This document shows, one piece after another, positions 1-7,591 of a stretch of DNA of 64,000 bases. Both the position numbers and the translations under genes were made by a program. This DNA comes from Bacteroidia bacterium. GTDB taxonomy: Bacteria; Bacteroidota; Bacteroidia; Chitinophagales; UBA2359. Below the pieces are notes generated by a model. That model was not told the DNA's origin. It worked only from the letters and a program-made list of their open reading frames with translations, and made no database searches. The first letter of the stretch is position 1. Each line of letters starts with the position of its first letter. Where the stretch lies: NCBI GenBank assembly GCA_030427245.1, contig JAUHXA010000012.1, forward strand, positions 1-64,000, in the 5' to 3' direction.

Positions 1-1056
1 GAGACACAAGAGGATTATTCGAAACTTCAAGCTCAAGCGACACAGCTTCAAGAAGATTGTGCTTTTTACCTCAATCGTTTGGATGCTGCCGAAGAAGAAC
101 ACAATGCTTCTCAAGCAGAATACAATATCTTAATGGCACAAGCCACACAACTGCAAGAAGATTCGGCCTACTATCTTAATCGTTTGGATGCTGCCGAAGA
201 AGAACACAATGCCTCTCAGGCAGAATACAACATCTTAATGGCACAAGCCACACAACTGCAAGAAGATTCGGCCTACTATCTTAATCGCTTAGATGCTGCT
301 GAAAAAGATTACAACGAATTGAAAGCCGAGTATGAGGATGTTCAAGAAGATTATGCTACTCTAAAAGCACAAGCTACTCAACTTCAAAAAGATTGTGCCG
401 AGTGTTTGGACAAATTAGAGGATGCGCAAGCTTCAAACGATGCTCCACAAAACGCTTACGGAACAGGAGAAATAAGTGAGGAAGATGCCATTTTGCTGGA
501 AATCAGTAACAAAGCAGGGAACATTAATTTTGACCAAATCGGACGAGCAGACGAAGCAGACAAAGACGATTTGCAGCGCATCAAAGGTATCGGACCTTTC
601 TTTGAAAAGAAATTGAATGCGTTGGGAATCTTCACTTTCCAACAAATCGCCAATTTTGGTAGTAAAGACATTGAAGATGTCACCGAAGCCACCGAATTTT
701 TCCCAGGACGTATCGAAAGAGATGGTTGGGTGCCACAAGCCAAAGCCATTGTCCAAGAATTTGGAAGCGACGAGCAACTATCCGAAATCATGAAACAATC
801 TCGACAGTTCGATTTTGAACGAATCGGGAGAGCGACTTCAGGCGAAAAAGACGATTTGAAAATCATCAAAGGAATTGGACCTTTCATCGAAAAGAAACTG
901 AATGCACTGGGCATCTACACTTTCCGTCAAATCGCCAATTTCACCCCTTCCGATATTGATACCGTCACAGAAATTATCCAGTTTTTCCCAGGACGAATCA
1001 AACGTGACGATTGGGTATCTCAAGCAGCAGAATTGGCGAAAGACAGCAAAGCTTAG
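1..1056 (+). CDS. Coiled-coil protein with two C-terminal helix-hairpin-helix domains (5' end missing)
   Basis: The frame is open from the first base, so the N-terminus lies outside the window; the TTG at 79 is not a credible start. The first ~145 codons are Leu/Ala/Glu-rich heptads predicted to form a coiled coil, including two near-identical 35-residue units. The C-terminal half has two ~90-residue repeats (about 529-765 and 811-1050), each with the helix-hairpin-helix core IKGIGPF(F/I)EKKLNALGI followed by a FFPGRI motif. This HhH type is common in Bacteroidota proteins annotated as flap-endonuclease-like or ribosomal L21-associated. It suggests DNA or protein binding, but no nuclease active site is visible. 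A hairpin follows the stop. Function unknown. Confidence 0.85.
   Translation, partial: ETQEDYSKLQAQATQLQEDCAFYLNRLDAAEEEHNASQAEYNILMAQATQLQEDSAYYLNRLDAAEEEHNASQAEYNILMAQATQLQEDSAYYLNRLDAAEKDYNELKAEYEDVQEDYATLKAQATQLQKDCAECLDKLEDAQASNDAPQNAYGTGEISEEDAILLEISNKAGNINFDQIGRADEADKDDLQRIKGIGPFFEKKLNALGIFTFQQIANFGSKDIEDVTEATEFFPGRIERDGWVPQAKAIVQEFGSDEQLSEIMKQSRQFDFERIGRATSGEKDDLKIIKGIGPFIEKKLNALGIYTFRQIANFTPSDIDTVTEIIQFFPGRIKRDDWVSQAAELAKDSKA
79..288 (+). repeat. Two tandem 105-bp coding repeats (35 residues, five heptads each)
   Basis: Units 79-183 and 184-288 differ at only a few bases and encode LDAAEEEHNASQ...YYLNR twice. A diverged third unit starts at 289, and the sequence before 79 carries the end of another unit. 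Thirty-five residues is exactly five heptads, so adding or losing a unit keeps the coiled-coil register. The near-identity points to recent slippage or unequal recombination. Confidence 0.9.
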
Positions 1057-1071
1057 TTTTTAGGGTTGTCT

Positions 1072-1124
1072 GGTTATATTGCTGAATTGTCACTCACCCA
1101 ATACGACAGTTCAGCAATAAAACC
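1072..1124. terminator. Hairpin after the HhH gene, probable terminator
   Basis: Arms TATTGCTGAATTGTC (1077-1091) and GACAGTTCAGCAATA (1105-1119) pair at 14 of 15 positions around a 13-base loop, and partial pairing continues outward (GGTT/AACC). It lies 16 bases after the stop of the HhH gene. There is no long T tract. A related word, TTCAGCAATA, recurs near 4461, so it may instead belong to a small dispersed repeat. Confidence 0.5.
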
Positions 1125-1148
1125 CTACAACAATTTAACCATATAACA

Positions 1149-1946
1149 ATGAAACTCACCTCAACTCCACAATTCGGCATCGTTCACCTCGCCGTCATTC
1201 CCATGCGAGCAGAAGCCTCCGACAAAAGCGAAATGGTCAATCAACTCCTCTTTGGTGAAACCTTTGAAGTATTGGAGCAAGACCGTCAATGGCTACAAAT
1301 TCAAACGACTTTTGACAACTACAAAGGCTGGATTGACGAAAAACAATTTTTACCTATTTCTAAAAGTGAATATCAAAATCTCCAAAACGAACCTCCTATT
1401 CACACTTTAGAAACAACACACTCCATTCTCCACATTTCCGAATATTTCCCCATTCTAATCGGGAGCCGCCTTCCACACTTCAATGGAAGAAAAACCCAAC
1501 TCGCTGATAAAGTTTATACCTACTTAGGTGAAACCACCTACAAAATGGGCAAAGACAAAGCAAGCCCTCAACAAATCATTGGCTTCGCCTTCAATTACTT
1601 ACACGCTCCCTACCTTTGGGGAGGACGTTCTCCTTTTGGAATTGACTGTTCGGGCTTCACCCAATTGGCGTTTAAGCTCGGCAACATCGCCCTTCCTCGT
1701 GATGCCTATCAGCAAGCCGAAATTGGCGAAACCATTGAAGACTTTGCAGAAATCAAAGCAGGTGATTTGGCTTACTTTAATAACGACAATGGAAAAATCA
1801 TTCATGTCGGCATTGTCTTAAATAACAACAGCATCATCCATGCAAGCGGCAAGGTAAGAGTCGATAAACTACATGAATCTGGCATCTTCAATGTCGACAC
1901 CAAAAAATACTCCCACAAACTAAGCCTCATCAAACGATGTACCTAA
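1149..1946 (+). CDS. NlpC/P60 (C40) peptidoglycan peptidase with SH3-like domain
   Basis: Residues ~10-70 look like a bacterial SH3 domain (GETFEVLEQDRQWLQIQT...YKGWID). Residues ~140-265 are an NlpC/P60 domain with catalytic Cys167 in GIDCSGF, His219 in KIIHVGIV and a third polar residue His231 in IIHASG. The family cleaves gamma-D-Glu-diaminopimelate bonds in peptidoglycan stem peptides. No classical signal peptide is evident, so it may be cytoplasmic (murein peptide recycling) or exported by another route. The 265-residue length and SH3-NlpC order match the Bacteroidota C40 family. Confidence 0.9.
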   Translation: MKLTSTPQFGIVHLAVIPMRAEASDKSEMVNQLLFGETFEVLEQDRQWLQIQTTFDNYKGWIDEKQFLPISKSEYQNLQNEPPIHTLETTHSILHISEYFPILIGSRLPHFNGRKTQLADKVYTYLGETTYKMGKDKASPQQIIGFAFNYLHAPYLWGGRSPFGIDCSGFTQLAFKLGNIALPRDAYQQAEIGETIEDFAEIKAGDLAYFNNDNGKIIHVGIVLNNNSIIHASGKVRVDKLHESGIFNVDTKKYSHKLSLIKRCT

Positions 1947-1999
1947 ACTTAGGTATACTTCCCACAAAAATCATTATCCCAATTACCCAAATAGCAGTA

Positions 2000-2080
2000 T
2001 TGTCAGCGCAATATTTAAGTCATACTTTTGCAGCGATAGTTCTTATTTAGAATTAGTCTAATTAAAATTAAATATCTTTG
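2000..2080 (+). promoter_or_regulatory. Two tandem Bacteroidota-type promoters for the metal-uptake operon
   Basis: Two -7 boxes match TAnnTTTG: TACTTTTG at 2023-2030, with TTG at 2000-2002 twenty bases upstream, and TATCTTTG at 2073-2080. Both are followed by CAG. The second box lies only 5 bases before the ATG at 2086, so it would give a very short or leaderless mRNA; the first fits a normal leader. The assignment rests on the known Bacteroidota sigma-A consensus. Confidence 0.5.
2047..2061. promoter_or_regulatory. Candidate metal-repressor operator (15-bp palindrome)
   Basis: TTAGA-ATTAG-TCTAA is a perfect inverted repeat with 5-base arms. It lies between the two -7 boxes and overlaps the -33 zone of the proximal promoter, where a repressor would block transcription. 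Because the downstream genes look like metal-uptake genes, a Fur- or DtxR-type regulator is a reasonable guess. The AT-rich background makes chance a real possibility. Confidence 0.4.
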
Positions 2081-2085
2081 CAGAA

Positions 2086-3195
2086 ATGATTCAGTTAAAA
2101 TCCTATTTGAAATTTATTTTATTGGCGTTTGTTGTTTTGTCCGTTGGTTGTGACAAAGACGACGACGATGCACTTACTTATGAAATCCCTGAGACTTACA
2201 GCTTCGACAATGTTAATTACAGTGGACAAACCCAACGATTGGCGATGATGAGTGAATTGAAAAGTTACATGACTACTTCACGCTCAGAGGCAGCGGTTTT
2301 GGATGCCAACCGATTGAAGGCTATGTACGCCAACGATGCTGCAAATGCCAATTGGTCAAACACTTATGATGATTCTAAGCAGTTGAAAAGCAAAACTTTT
2401 GAAAATGCACAAACGGATTTCGATACACTTTTTGAAGCTTTGGCAACGGCAAGTCAATCTACTGTTGCAGGTAGCGAAGGCGTAACAGGTATCATTCAAA
2501 GTTTGGATGGTACAAGGAGTTATTTAGTAGGCGGCGATGGTTTAGACCATGCCCAATTAATCGAAAAAGGCTTGATGGGGGCTTGTTTTTACTACCAATC
2601 TACGGCTGTTTATTTTGGAGACGACAAAATGGATGTCGACAACGAAGTAATTGAAGAAGGGGAAGGAACGGCAATGGAACATCACTGGGACGAAGCTTTT
2701 GGTTATTTTGGTGTGCCTACCGATTTCCCTACCAATTTAGATGGCTTGGTCTTTTGGGGCAGCTACTCCAATCAACGAAACGATTTATTGGATTCCAATC
2801 AAAAATTGATGGATGCCTTTTTGAAAGGTCGAGCAGCTATTTCCAATGGAGATTTAGAGACTCGTGACGAGGCGATTGCAGAAGCTCGTGAAATATGGGA
2901 AATGATTGCAGTTGGTTCTGCTTTGCATTACCTAAACAGTGGAATCACCAATTTTGACGATATGGCTCTTCGTTCTCACAGCCTTTCGGAAGGTATTGGA
3001 TTCATCTATGGACTTCAATTCAATCCTGACAAAAAAGTAAGTAATCAAGAAGTTGCCGATTTATTGACCACAATGGCAGGCAGTTCTGATTTTGCTTCAA
3101 TGAACCTTTACAATACAACGGTTGAAAAATTGCAGCAAGCCAAAGATGAATTGGCAGCAGCTTATGGATTGGAGTCTCAAAAGGATGAATTTTAA
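2086..3195 (+). CDS. DUF4856 domain lipoprotein
   Basis: The N-terminus is a lipoprotein signal (hydrophobic run, then LSVGC with lipobox Cys at ~22) followed by an acidic DKDDDD stretch, as in Bacteroidota surface lipoproteins. The rest matches the DUF4856 pattern: YSFDNVNYSGQTQRLAMMSEL near the start, and a central region with GLDHAQLIEKGLMGACFYYQ and MEHHWDEAFGYFG. DUF4856 proteins commonly precede an imelysin gene in iron-responsive loci of marine Bacteroidota, and that is the arrangement here (55-bp gap). The His/Glu/Asp-rich MEHHWDEAFGY segment could bind metal. The exact role is unknown. Confidence 0.85.
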   Translation: MIQLKSYLKFILLAFVVLSVGCDKDDDDALTYEIPETYSFDNVNYSGQTQRLAMMSELKSYMTTSRSEAAVLDANRLKAMYANDAANANWSNTYDDSKQLKSKTFENAQTDFDTLFEALATASQSTVAGSEGVTGIIQSLDGTRSYLVGGDGLDHAQLIEKGLMGACFYYQSTAVYFGDDKMDVDNEVIEEGEGTAMEHHWDEAFGYFGVPTDFPTNLDGLVFWGSYSNQRNDLLDSNQKLMDAFLKGRAAISNGDLETRDEAIAEAREIWEMIAVGSALHYLNSGITNFDDMALRSHSLSEGIGFIYGLQFNPDKKVSNQEVADLLTTMAGSSDFASMNLYNTTVEKLQQAKDELAAAYGLESQKDEF

Positions 3196-3250
3196 TCACA
3201 GATAAATCAGATTTATTGGATATTCACAGATTTTTAATAACCTATTCGCA

Positions 3251-4348
3251 ATGAAAAATATACCCTTTCTGTTCCTTTTACTACTCCTTTCCTTCAATGC
3301 CTGCAAAGACGACAATGGAGGAGGGACGACAGGTTGTGGCGGTGATTTTGACCAATCAGCTATGTTACAAAACATAGCTGATAATCTCATCTTGCCAGCT
3401 TATACAGATTTGAAGGGAAAGGTGGATGACATGGCTTCCAAAACCGAAACTTTCACAAGCACCTACGATTTGGCAACGTTGGAGAGTTTAAGAAGCTCTT
3501 ACATTGCAGCTTATACGAGTTGGCAAAAAGCGGCACAATACAATTTTGGACCTGCCGAAGAAGTATTTTTAAGAAGTAGCGTCAATAATTTTCCATTGGA
3601 TGTAGCGATGACGGAAACCAACATTCAAACCCGTACTTACGATTTTGACCAACCCGACAACTACGACAAAGGTTTTCCTGCAATGGATTATCTTTTGTAC
3701 GGTATTGCAGAAGACGACAATGCTATTTTATTCAAATATTTAAGCGACAATGCTGCGAATTACGAAGAGTATTTGGAAGCGGTAATGGCAGATATTCAAG
3801 AGAGGGTAAACCATACCTACAACGCTTGGGTGAATGGCTATGATGAAACGTTTATCAACAATACAGGTACGGCGGCAGGAACTTCCTTGAGTTTGGTAAT
3901 CAATCAATTCAATGCCAATTACGAATTGATTAAGCGTGAAAAACTGGGCGTTCCTTCGGGTGTTTTGACGCTTGGTTTTCCAAATCCAGATAGAGTTGAG
4001 GCGTTTTACAGCGGGCAGTCTTTGGATTTGTTGAAAGTCGCATTGGAGGCAAGCCGAAACTTGTATTTAGGAGGAAGCGGTTTGGGTTTGGATGATTATT
4101 TGGTCAGTGCAAATGCTGAAAAAAATGGAGAGTCTTTGAATGACATTATCAAAAATCAATTCACATCTGCCTTGAATAGCCTCAACGATTTGTCTTCTCC
4201 GCTTTCGGCACAAATTGAAGCAGATGCAACTGTCGTTGAAAATGCCTACAATGAAGTCACCAAACAAGTGGTGAATATCAAGACGGATTTGCCTTCGGTC
4301 TTGTGTGTTTCCATTACTTATATCGACAATCCGAGTGATTCGGATTAG
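3251..4348 (+). CDS. Imelysin (M75-like) family lipoprotein
   Basis: A lipoprotein signal (LLLSFNAC, Cys ~18) precedes an all-helical imelysin domain. The family motif GxHxxE is altered to GFPAMDYLLYG at ~residues 136-146, so His and Glu are replaced by Pro and Asp; this variant is seen in IrpA-like members that are not peptidases. Imelysins are linked to iron uptake and bind metal or partner proteins at the outer membrane or periplasm. The gene sits between the DUF4856 lipoprotein and the HTTM protein on the same strand, which supports a shared uptake role. Confidence 0.85.
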   Translation: MKNIPFLFLLLLLSFNACKDDNGGGTTGCGGDFDQSAMLQNIADNLILPAYTDLKGKVDDMASKTETFTSTYDLATLESLRSSYIAAYTSWQKAAQYNFGPAEEVFLRSSVNNFPLDVAMTETNIQTRTYDFDQPDNYDKGFPAMDYLLYGIAEDDNAILFKYLSDNAANYEEYLEAVMADIQERVNHTYNAWVNGYDETFINNTGTAAGTSLSLVINQFNANYELIKREKLGVPSGVLTLGFPNPDRVEAFYSGQSLDLLKVALEASRNLYLGGSGLGLDDYLVSANAEKNGESLNDIIKNQFTSALNSLNDLSSPLSAQIEADATVVENAYNEVTKQVVNIKTDLPSVLCVSITYIDNPSDSD

Positions 4349-4528
4349 ATAAATGGTTGAATTGCTATACTGTTTTATTGTTGCACACTGTACACAGAAG
4401 GCAACGCAGCAGTTCAACAATACAGCCATCCAACAATTTAGCAATAAAACAATCCAATAATTCAGCAATACATCCATAAACAAACTTCAATTTCCCCGCT
4501 CATCACTTTTCGCATCTTATTTGGTGCA

Positions 4529-5932
4529 TTGATGATGTGGGGAAGTTTGCGTTTTGTGTGGAAGGGTTGGATTGAAAAATTGTATCTCGAACCCCAGTTT
4601 TTTTTCAAGTTTTATGGATTTGAGTGGGTCAAACCTTTGGGCGAAACAGGAATGTATCTACTTTTTGGAGTAGCGATTGTGAGTGCATTGTTCATGGCGT
4701 TGGGTTTGTTTTACCGCCTTGCAGCCATCGCTTTCTTTCTGAGTTTCACCTACATCGAACTCATTGACGCAACCAACTATTTGAATCACTACTATTTGGT
4801 CTGTCTATTTGCCTTCCTCCTCATTTTCTTACCTGCAAATCGTGCCTTCTCCCTAGACGTTTGGCGAAAACCACAATTGAAGTTAAATACCGTTCCTGCT
4901 TGGTGCATCAACATTCTCATCCTTCAATTGACCATCGTTTACACCTGTGCTGGAATCGCCAAACTCAATTCGGATTGGCTTTTTCGTGCCATGCCTTTGG
5001 CGGTTTGGTTGCCCGAACATACTGATTTGCCTGTCTTGGGTTACTTCTTCCAATTCAAAGAAACGGCTTATTTGTTCAGTTGGGTCGGCGCATTATACGA
5101 CTTGACCATTGCCTACTTTTTGATGTACACCCCCACAAGACCTTTAGCCTATATTGCAGTAATTGTTTTTCATGGATTGACTTATATGCTCTTCAACATT
5201 GGATTGTTTCCTTTGATTATGGTCTTGAGTACCTTGGTATTTTTTCCTGCAAATTTTCACGACAAACTACTTGGATGGATTGGATTTGAACGGAGAGACG
5301 GAGAGATGGAGAGTTTTTTGGAACACGGAGGCATGGAGGCACGGAGAAATGATAGTGAAAACCTTGACAACAGTTGGAAACTTTGTCAACGGTTGAAACG
5401 GTGGGTAGTAAACGATAAAAAACAAGCAAATACAATTACCAACTCAAATACGTACAGACGTTTTAGTAAAACGTCTCTACAAACACTTACACAAATTCTT
5501 TTAGCGACTTACCTCCTCCTTCAACTCTTCCTCCCTTTCCGTCACCACCTTTATGCTGGAAATGTGATGTGGACAGAAGAAGGGTATCGTTTTGCGTGGC
5601 GGGTGATGTTGGTCGAAAAAGTGGGGCAAGTTCGTTTTTTTGTAGCTGACGAAGAAACACAGCGCAAAACGGAAATTATCAACGGCAGACACTTAACTTT
5701 GTACCAAGAAAAACAAATGAGTATTCAACCTGATTTCATCCTTCAATTTGCCCACTTTTTGGCGGATGAATACAAGACTCATCATGGCATGAAAAATCCT
5801 GTGGTGACGGTTGATGCTCATGTGGCTTTGAATGGCAGAACGAGTCAGCAATTCATTGACCCAAATGTGAATTTGGCAAGTATTGAAGATGGATTTGGAA
5901 AGAAAAATTGGATTTTACCGTTTAGAAGATAA
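4529..5932 (+). CDS. HTTM-domain (gamma-carboxylase-like) membrane protein with odd start and internal insert
   Basis: The multi-pass protein has the HTTM signature (MMWGSLRFVWKGW, LNHYYLVCLFAFLL, IVYTCAGIAKLNSDWL) related to the membrane part of vitamin-K-dependent gamma-carboxylase, then a soluble C-terminal domain (FVADEETQRKT...). The start is uncertain. TTG 4529 or ATG 4532 are the first normal starts, yet the frame is open from 4448 and the upstream residues SISPLITFRILFGAL look like the family's first helix, so the true start may have been lost. About 60 low-complexity codons (5290-5480) between the membrane and soluble parts look like an in-frame insertion. In this locus type it accompanies imelysin and a TonB receptor. 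Confidence 0.8.
   Translation: MMMWGSLRFVWKGWIEKLYLEPQFFFKFYGFEWVKPLGETGMYLLFGVAIVSALFMALGLFYRLAAIAFFLSFTYIELIDATNYLNHYYLVCLFAFLLIFLPANRAFSLDVWRKPQLKLNTVPAWCINILILQLTIVYTCAGIAKLNSDWLFRAMPLAVWLPEHTDLPVLGYFFQFKETAYLFSWVGALYDLTIAYFLMYTPTRPLAYIAVIVFHGLTYMLFNIGLFPLIMVLSTLVFFPANFHDKLLGWIGFERRDGEMESFLEHGGMEARRNDSENLDNSWKLCQRLKRWVVNDKKQANTITNSNTYRRFSKTSLQTLTQILLATYLLLQLFLPFRHHLYAGNVMWTEEGYRFAWRVMLVEKVGQVRFFVADEETQRKTEIINGRHLTLYQEKQMSIQPDFILQFAHFLADEYKTHHGMKNPVVTVDAHVALNGRTSQQFIDPNVNLASIEDGFGKKNWILPFRR
5452..5480. repeat. Palindromic repeat inside the HTTM coding frame
   Basis: The arms GTACAGACGTTTT and AAAACGTCTCTAC surround an AGT loop and pair with one mismatch. The wording (AGACGTTTT...AAAACGTCT within GTA...TAC) resembles the dispersed palindromes found between genes in several filamentous bacteria. 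Here it is read through in frame. The purine-rich stretch before it (5290-5349, repeated CGGAGA/GGAGGC words) also looks like intergenic-repeat material. Confidence 0.7.
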
Positions 5933-5944
5933 ACGATTTTACAA

Positions 5945-7582
5945 ATGAAAAAACTTGCATTAGACCATTCTGATTTTCCAAGGCTCCGAAAGGACAATTG
6001 TGTGTATGTGGATAAAACCATGCACATTGCCCGCATATTGGAGGACAAGGGAATGTATTATTTTTTGGCTCGCCCTCGCAGGTTTGGAAAATCTTTGTTT
6101 ATCAGCACCTTAGAATCTTTTTTCAAAGGAGAAAAGGAATTGTTTGAAGGGCTTTATATAGATGGCAAAACGGACTGGAAGGAGCATGGAAGTTATCCTG
6201 TGATTCGGATGAATTTTTCACAAATTGACAACAAGGGAACAAGAAAGGAGTTTGAGTATTCTATCATAGACTATTTAGATACACACTACGCAAGCTTATA
6301 TGATATTCAAATAAAGCCCTATACAAATATTAAGAGTTTTCTATCTAAGCTCATATTAGGAATTTATAGGCAAACAGGTAAACCAATCGTCTTACTAATA
6401 GACGAATATGATAAACCCATTACCGACCACATCAACAACTTAGAAAAAGCTTCGGGAAATCGTGATGTGCTGAGAGACATGTATGATTGGATAAAAAATG
6501 CGCCTAGCTATTGGAAGCTCGTTTTTTTGACAGGCATTTCCAAATTTTCCAAAATGTCTGTTTTTTCGGTTTTGAATAATATTCGAGACATTTCTGAAAA
6601 AGAAGAATTCAATGAGACCTTAGGTTTTACCACAGAAGAAATCAAAAACAATTTTGCGGATTATCTATTAGCTTTTGCTCAAAAAGAGGACAAGACAGTA
6701 GCAGAGATAATGTCTTACCTGAAATTTTGGTACAATGGTTATTCTTGGGGCGGAAAAGATAAAATTTACAACCCCTACTCACTACTTTATTCACTAAATG
6801 ACACTTCTATCTACAATTATTGGTACAGTACAGGAACTCCCAAAATGTTGGTAGATTTTATTACCAATGCTACTGAATATCAAAATATTAAAAAACATAC
6901 GAGCGATTATGAAAACCTTGTAAGGCACAAAGATTTTTTCAATAGCATAGATTTAGAAGATTTGACCATTGAGCAATTGCTGTATCAGACAGGCTATTTG
7001 ACCATTGATAGGGTTGTATCAAAAAACATGTTGAAAACTTATTACTTGAATTTCCCCAATCACGAAGTTCGTTATTCCTTCACTGCCAATCTTCTACATC
7101 ATTTCTACAAAGTTTCCTTCAATACAACAAAGCTAAACGCTGACCAGTTGCGGACGGCTTTCCAGTTTGGAGATTTAAAACTTGCTAAAAAACTCGTTCG
7201 TACTTTCTTCAATCAAATTCCACACGAACTTCGCAAAAATACAGACGAAGCCTACTATCACTCCTTGCTTCAAATGTTGTTGATGCTGATTGGAGTCGAA
7301 ATAAAAACCGAAGAATCCACTCCGTTGGGTCGAATAGATGGAGTATTGCGTTTCCCAAATAGAGTTTATATACTCGAATTGAAGTATGCCAACAAAGGAA
7401 CAATGGAGACTCTGTTGAAAGAAGCCATTCTACAAATCAATAAAAATAAATACTTTGAGCCTTTTGAAAAAGATAGCCGACCTGTTACTTGTTTGGCAAT
7501 TGGTTTTTTGGAGAAAAAACGTAAAAAAGGTAAACAAGAATTGACTCCAGAATTGGAGATAGATTTTAAATTGAAGGACTAA
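5945..7582 (+). CDS. AAA-ATPase-like / PD-(D/E)XK nuclease family protein
   Basis: The N-terminal AAA-ATPase-like domain (PF09820 type) has YVDKT, a Walker A-like RPRRFGKSLF at 43-52 and Walker B VLLIDEYDKPI near 150. The C-terminus carries the PD-(D/E)XK_9 motif GRIDGVL...ILELKYA. This 500-600-residue family occurs in many near-identical copies in Bacteroidota genomes and behaves like a selfish or domesticated mobile gene; the biochemical role is unknown. It lies 12 bp after the HTTM gene and 9 bp before the TonB receptor gene, so it splits an otherwise conserved operon without adding promoter-sized gaps. The ATG at 5945 gives a full-length N-terminus. Confidence 0.9.
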   Translation: MKKLALDHSDFPRLRKDNCVYVDKTMHIARILEDKGMYYFLARPRRFGKSLFISTLESFFKGEKELFEGLYIDGKTDWKEHGSYPVIRMNFSQIDNKGTRKEFEYSIIDYLDTHYASLYDIQIKPYTNIKSFLSKLILGIYRQTGKPIVLLIDEYDKPITDHINNLEKASGNRDVLRDMYDWIKNAPSYWKLVFLTGISKFSKMSVFSVLNNIRDISEKEEFNETLGFTTEEIKNNFADYLLAFAQKEDKTVAEIMSYLKFWYNGYSWGGKDKIYNPYSLLYSLNDTSIYNYWYSTGTPKMLVDFITNATEYQNIKKHTSDYENLVRHKDFFNSIDLEDLTIEQLLYQTGYLTIDRVVSKNMLKTYYLNFPNHEVRYSFTANLLHHFYKVSFNTTKLNADQLRTAFQFGDLKLAKKLVRTFFNQIPHELRKNTDEAYYHSLLQMLLMLIGVEIKTEESTPLGRIDGVLRFPNRVYILELKYANKGTMETLLKEAILQINKNKYFEPFEKDSRPVTCLAIGFLEKKRKKGKQELTPELEIDFKLKD

Positions 7583-7591
7583 AACACAACC

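Noticed and set aside
79-288. CRISPR-like array
   Set aside because: The two repeats are directly adjacent, in frame and without spacers; they are coding coiled-coil units. No other regular short repeats were found.
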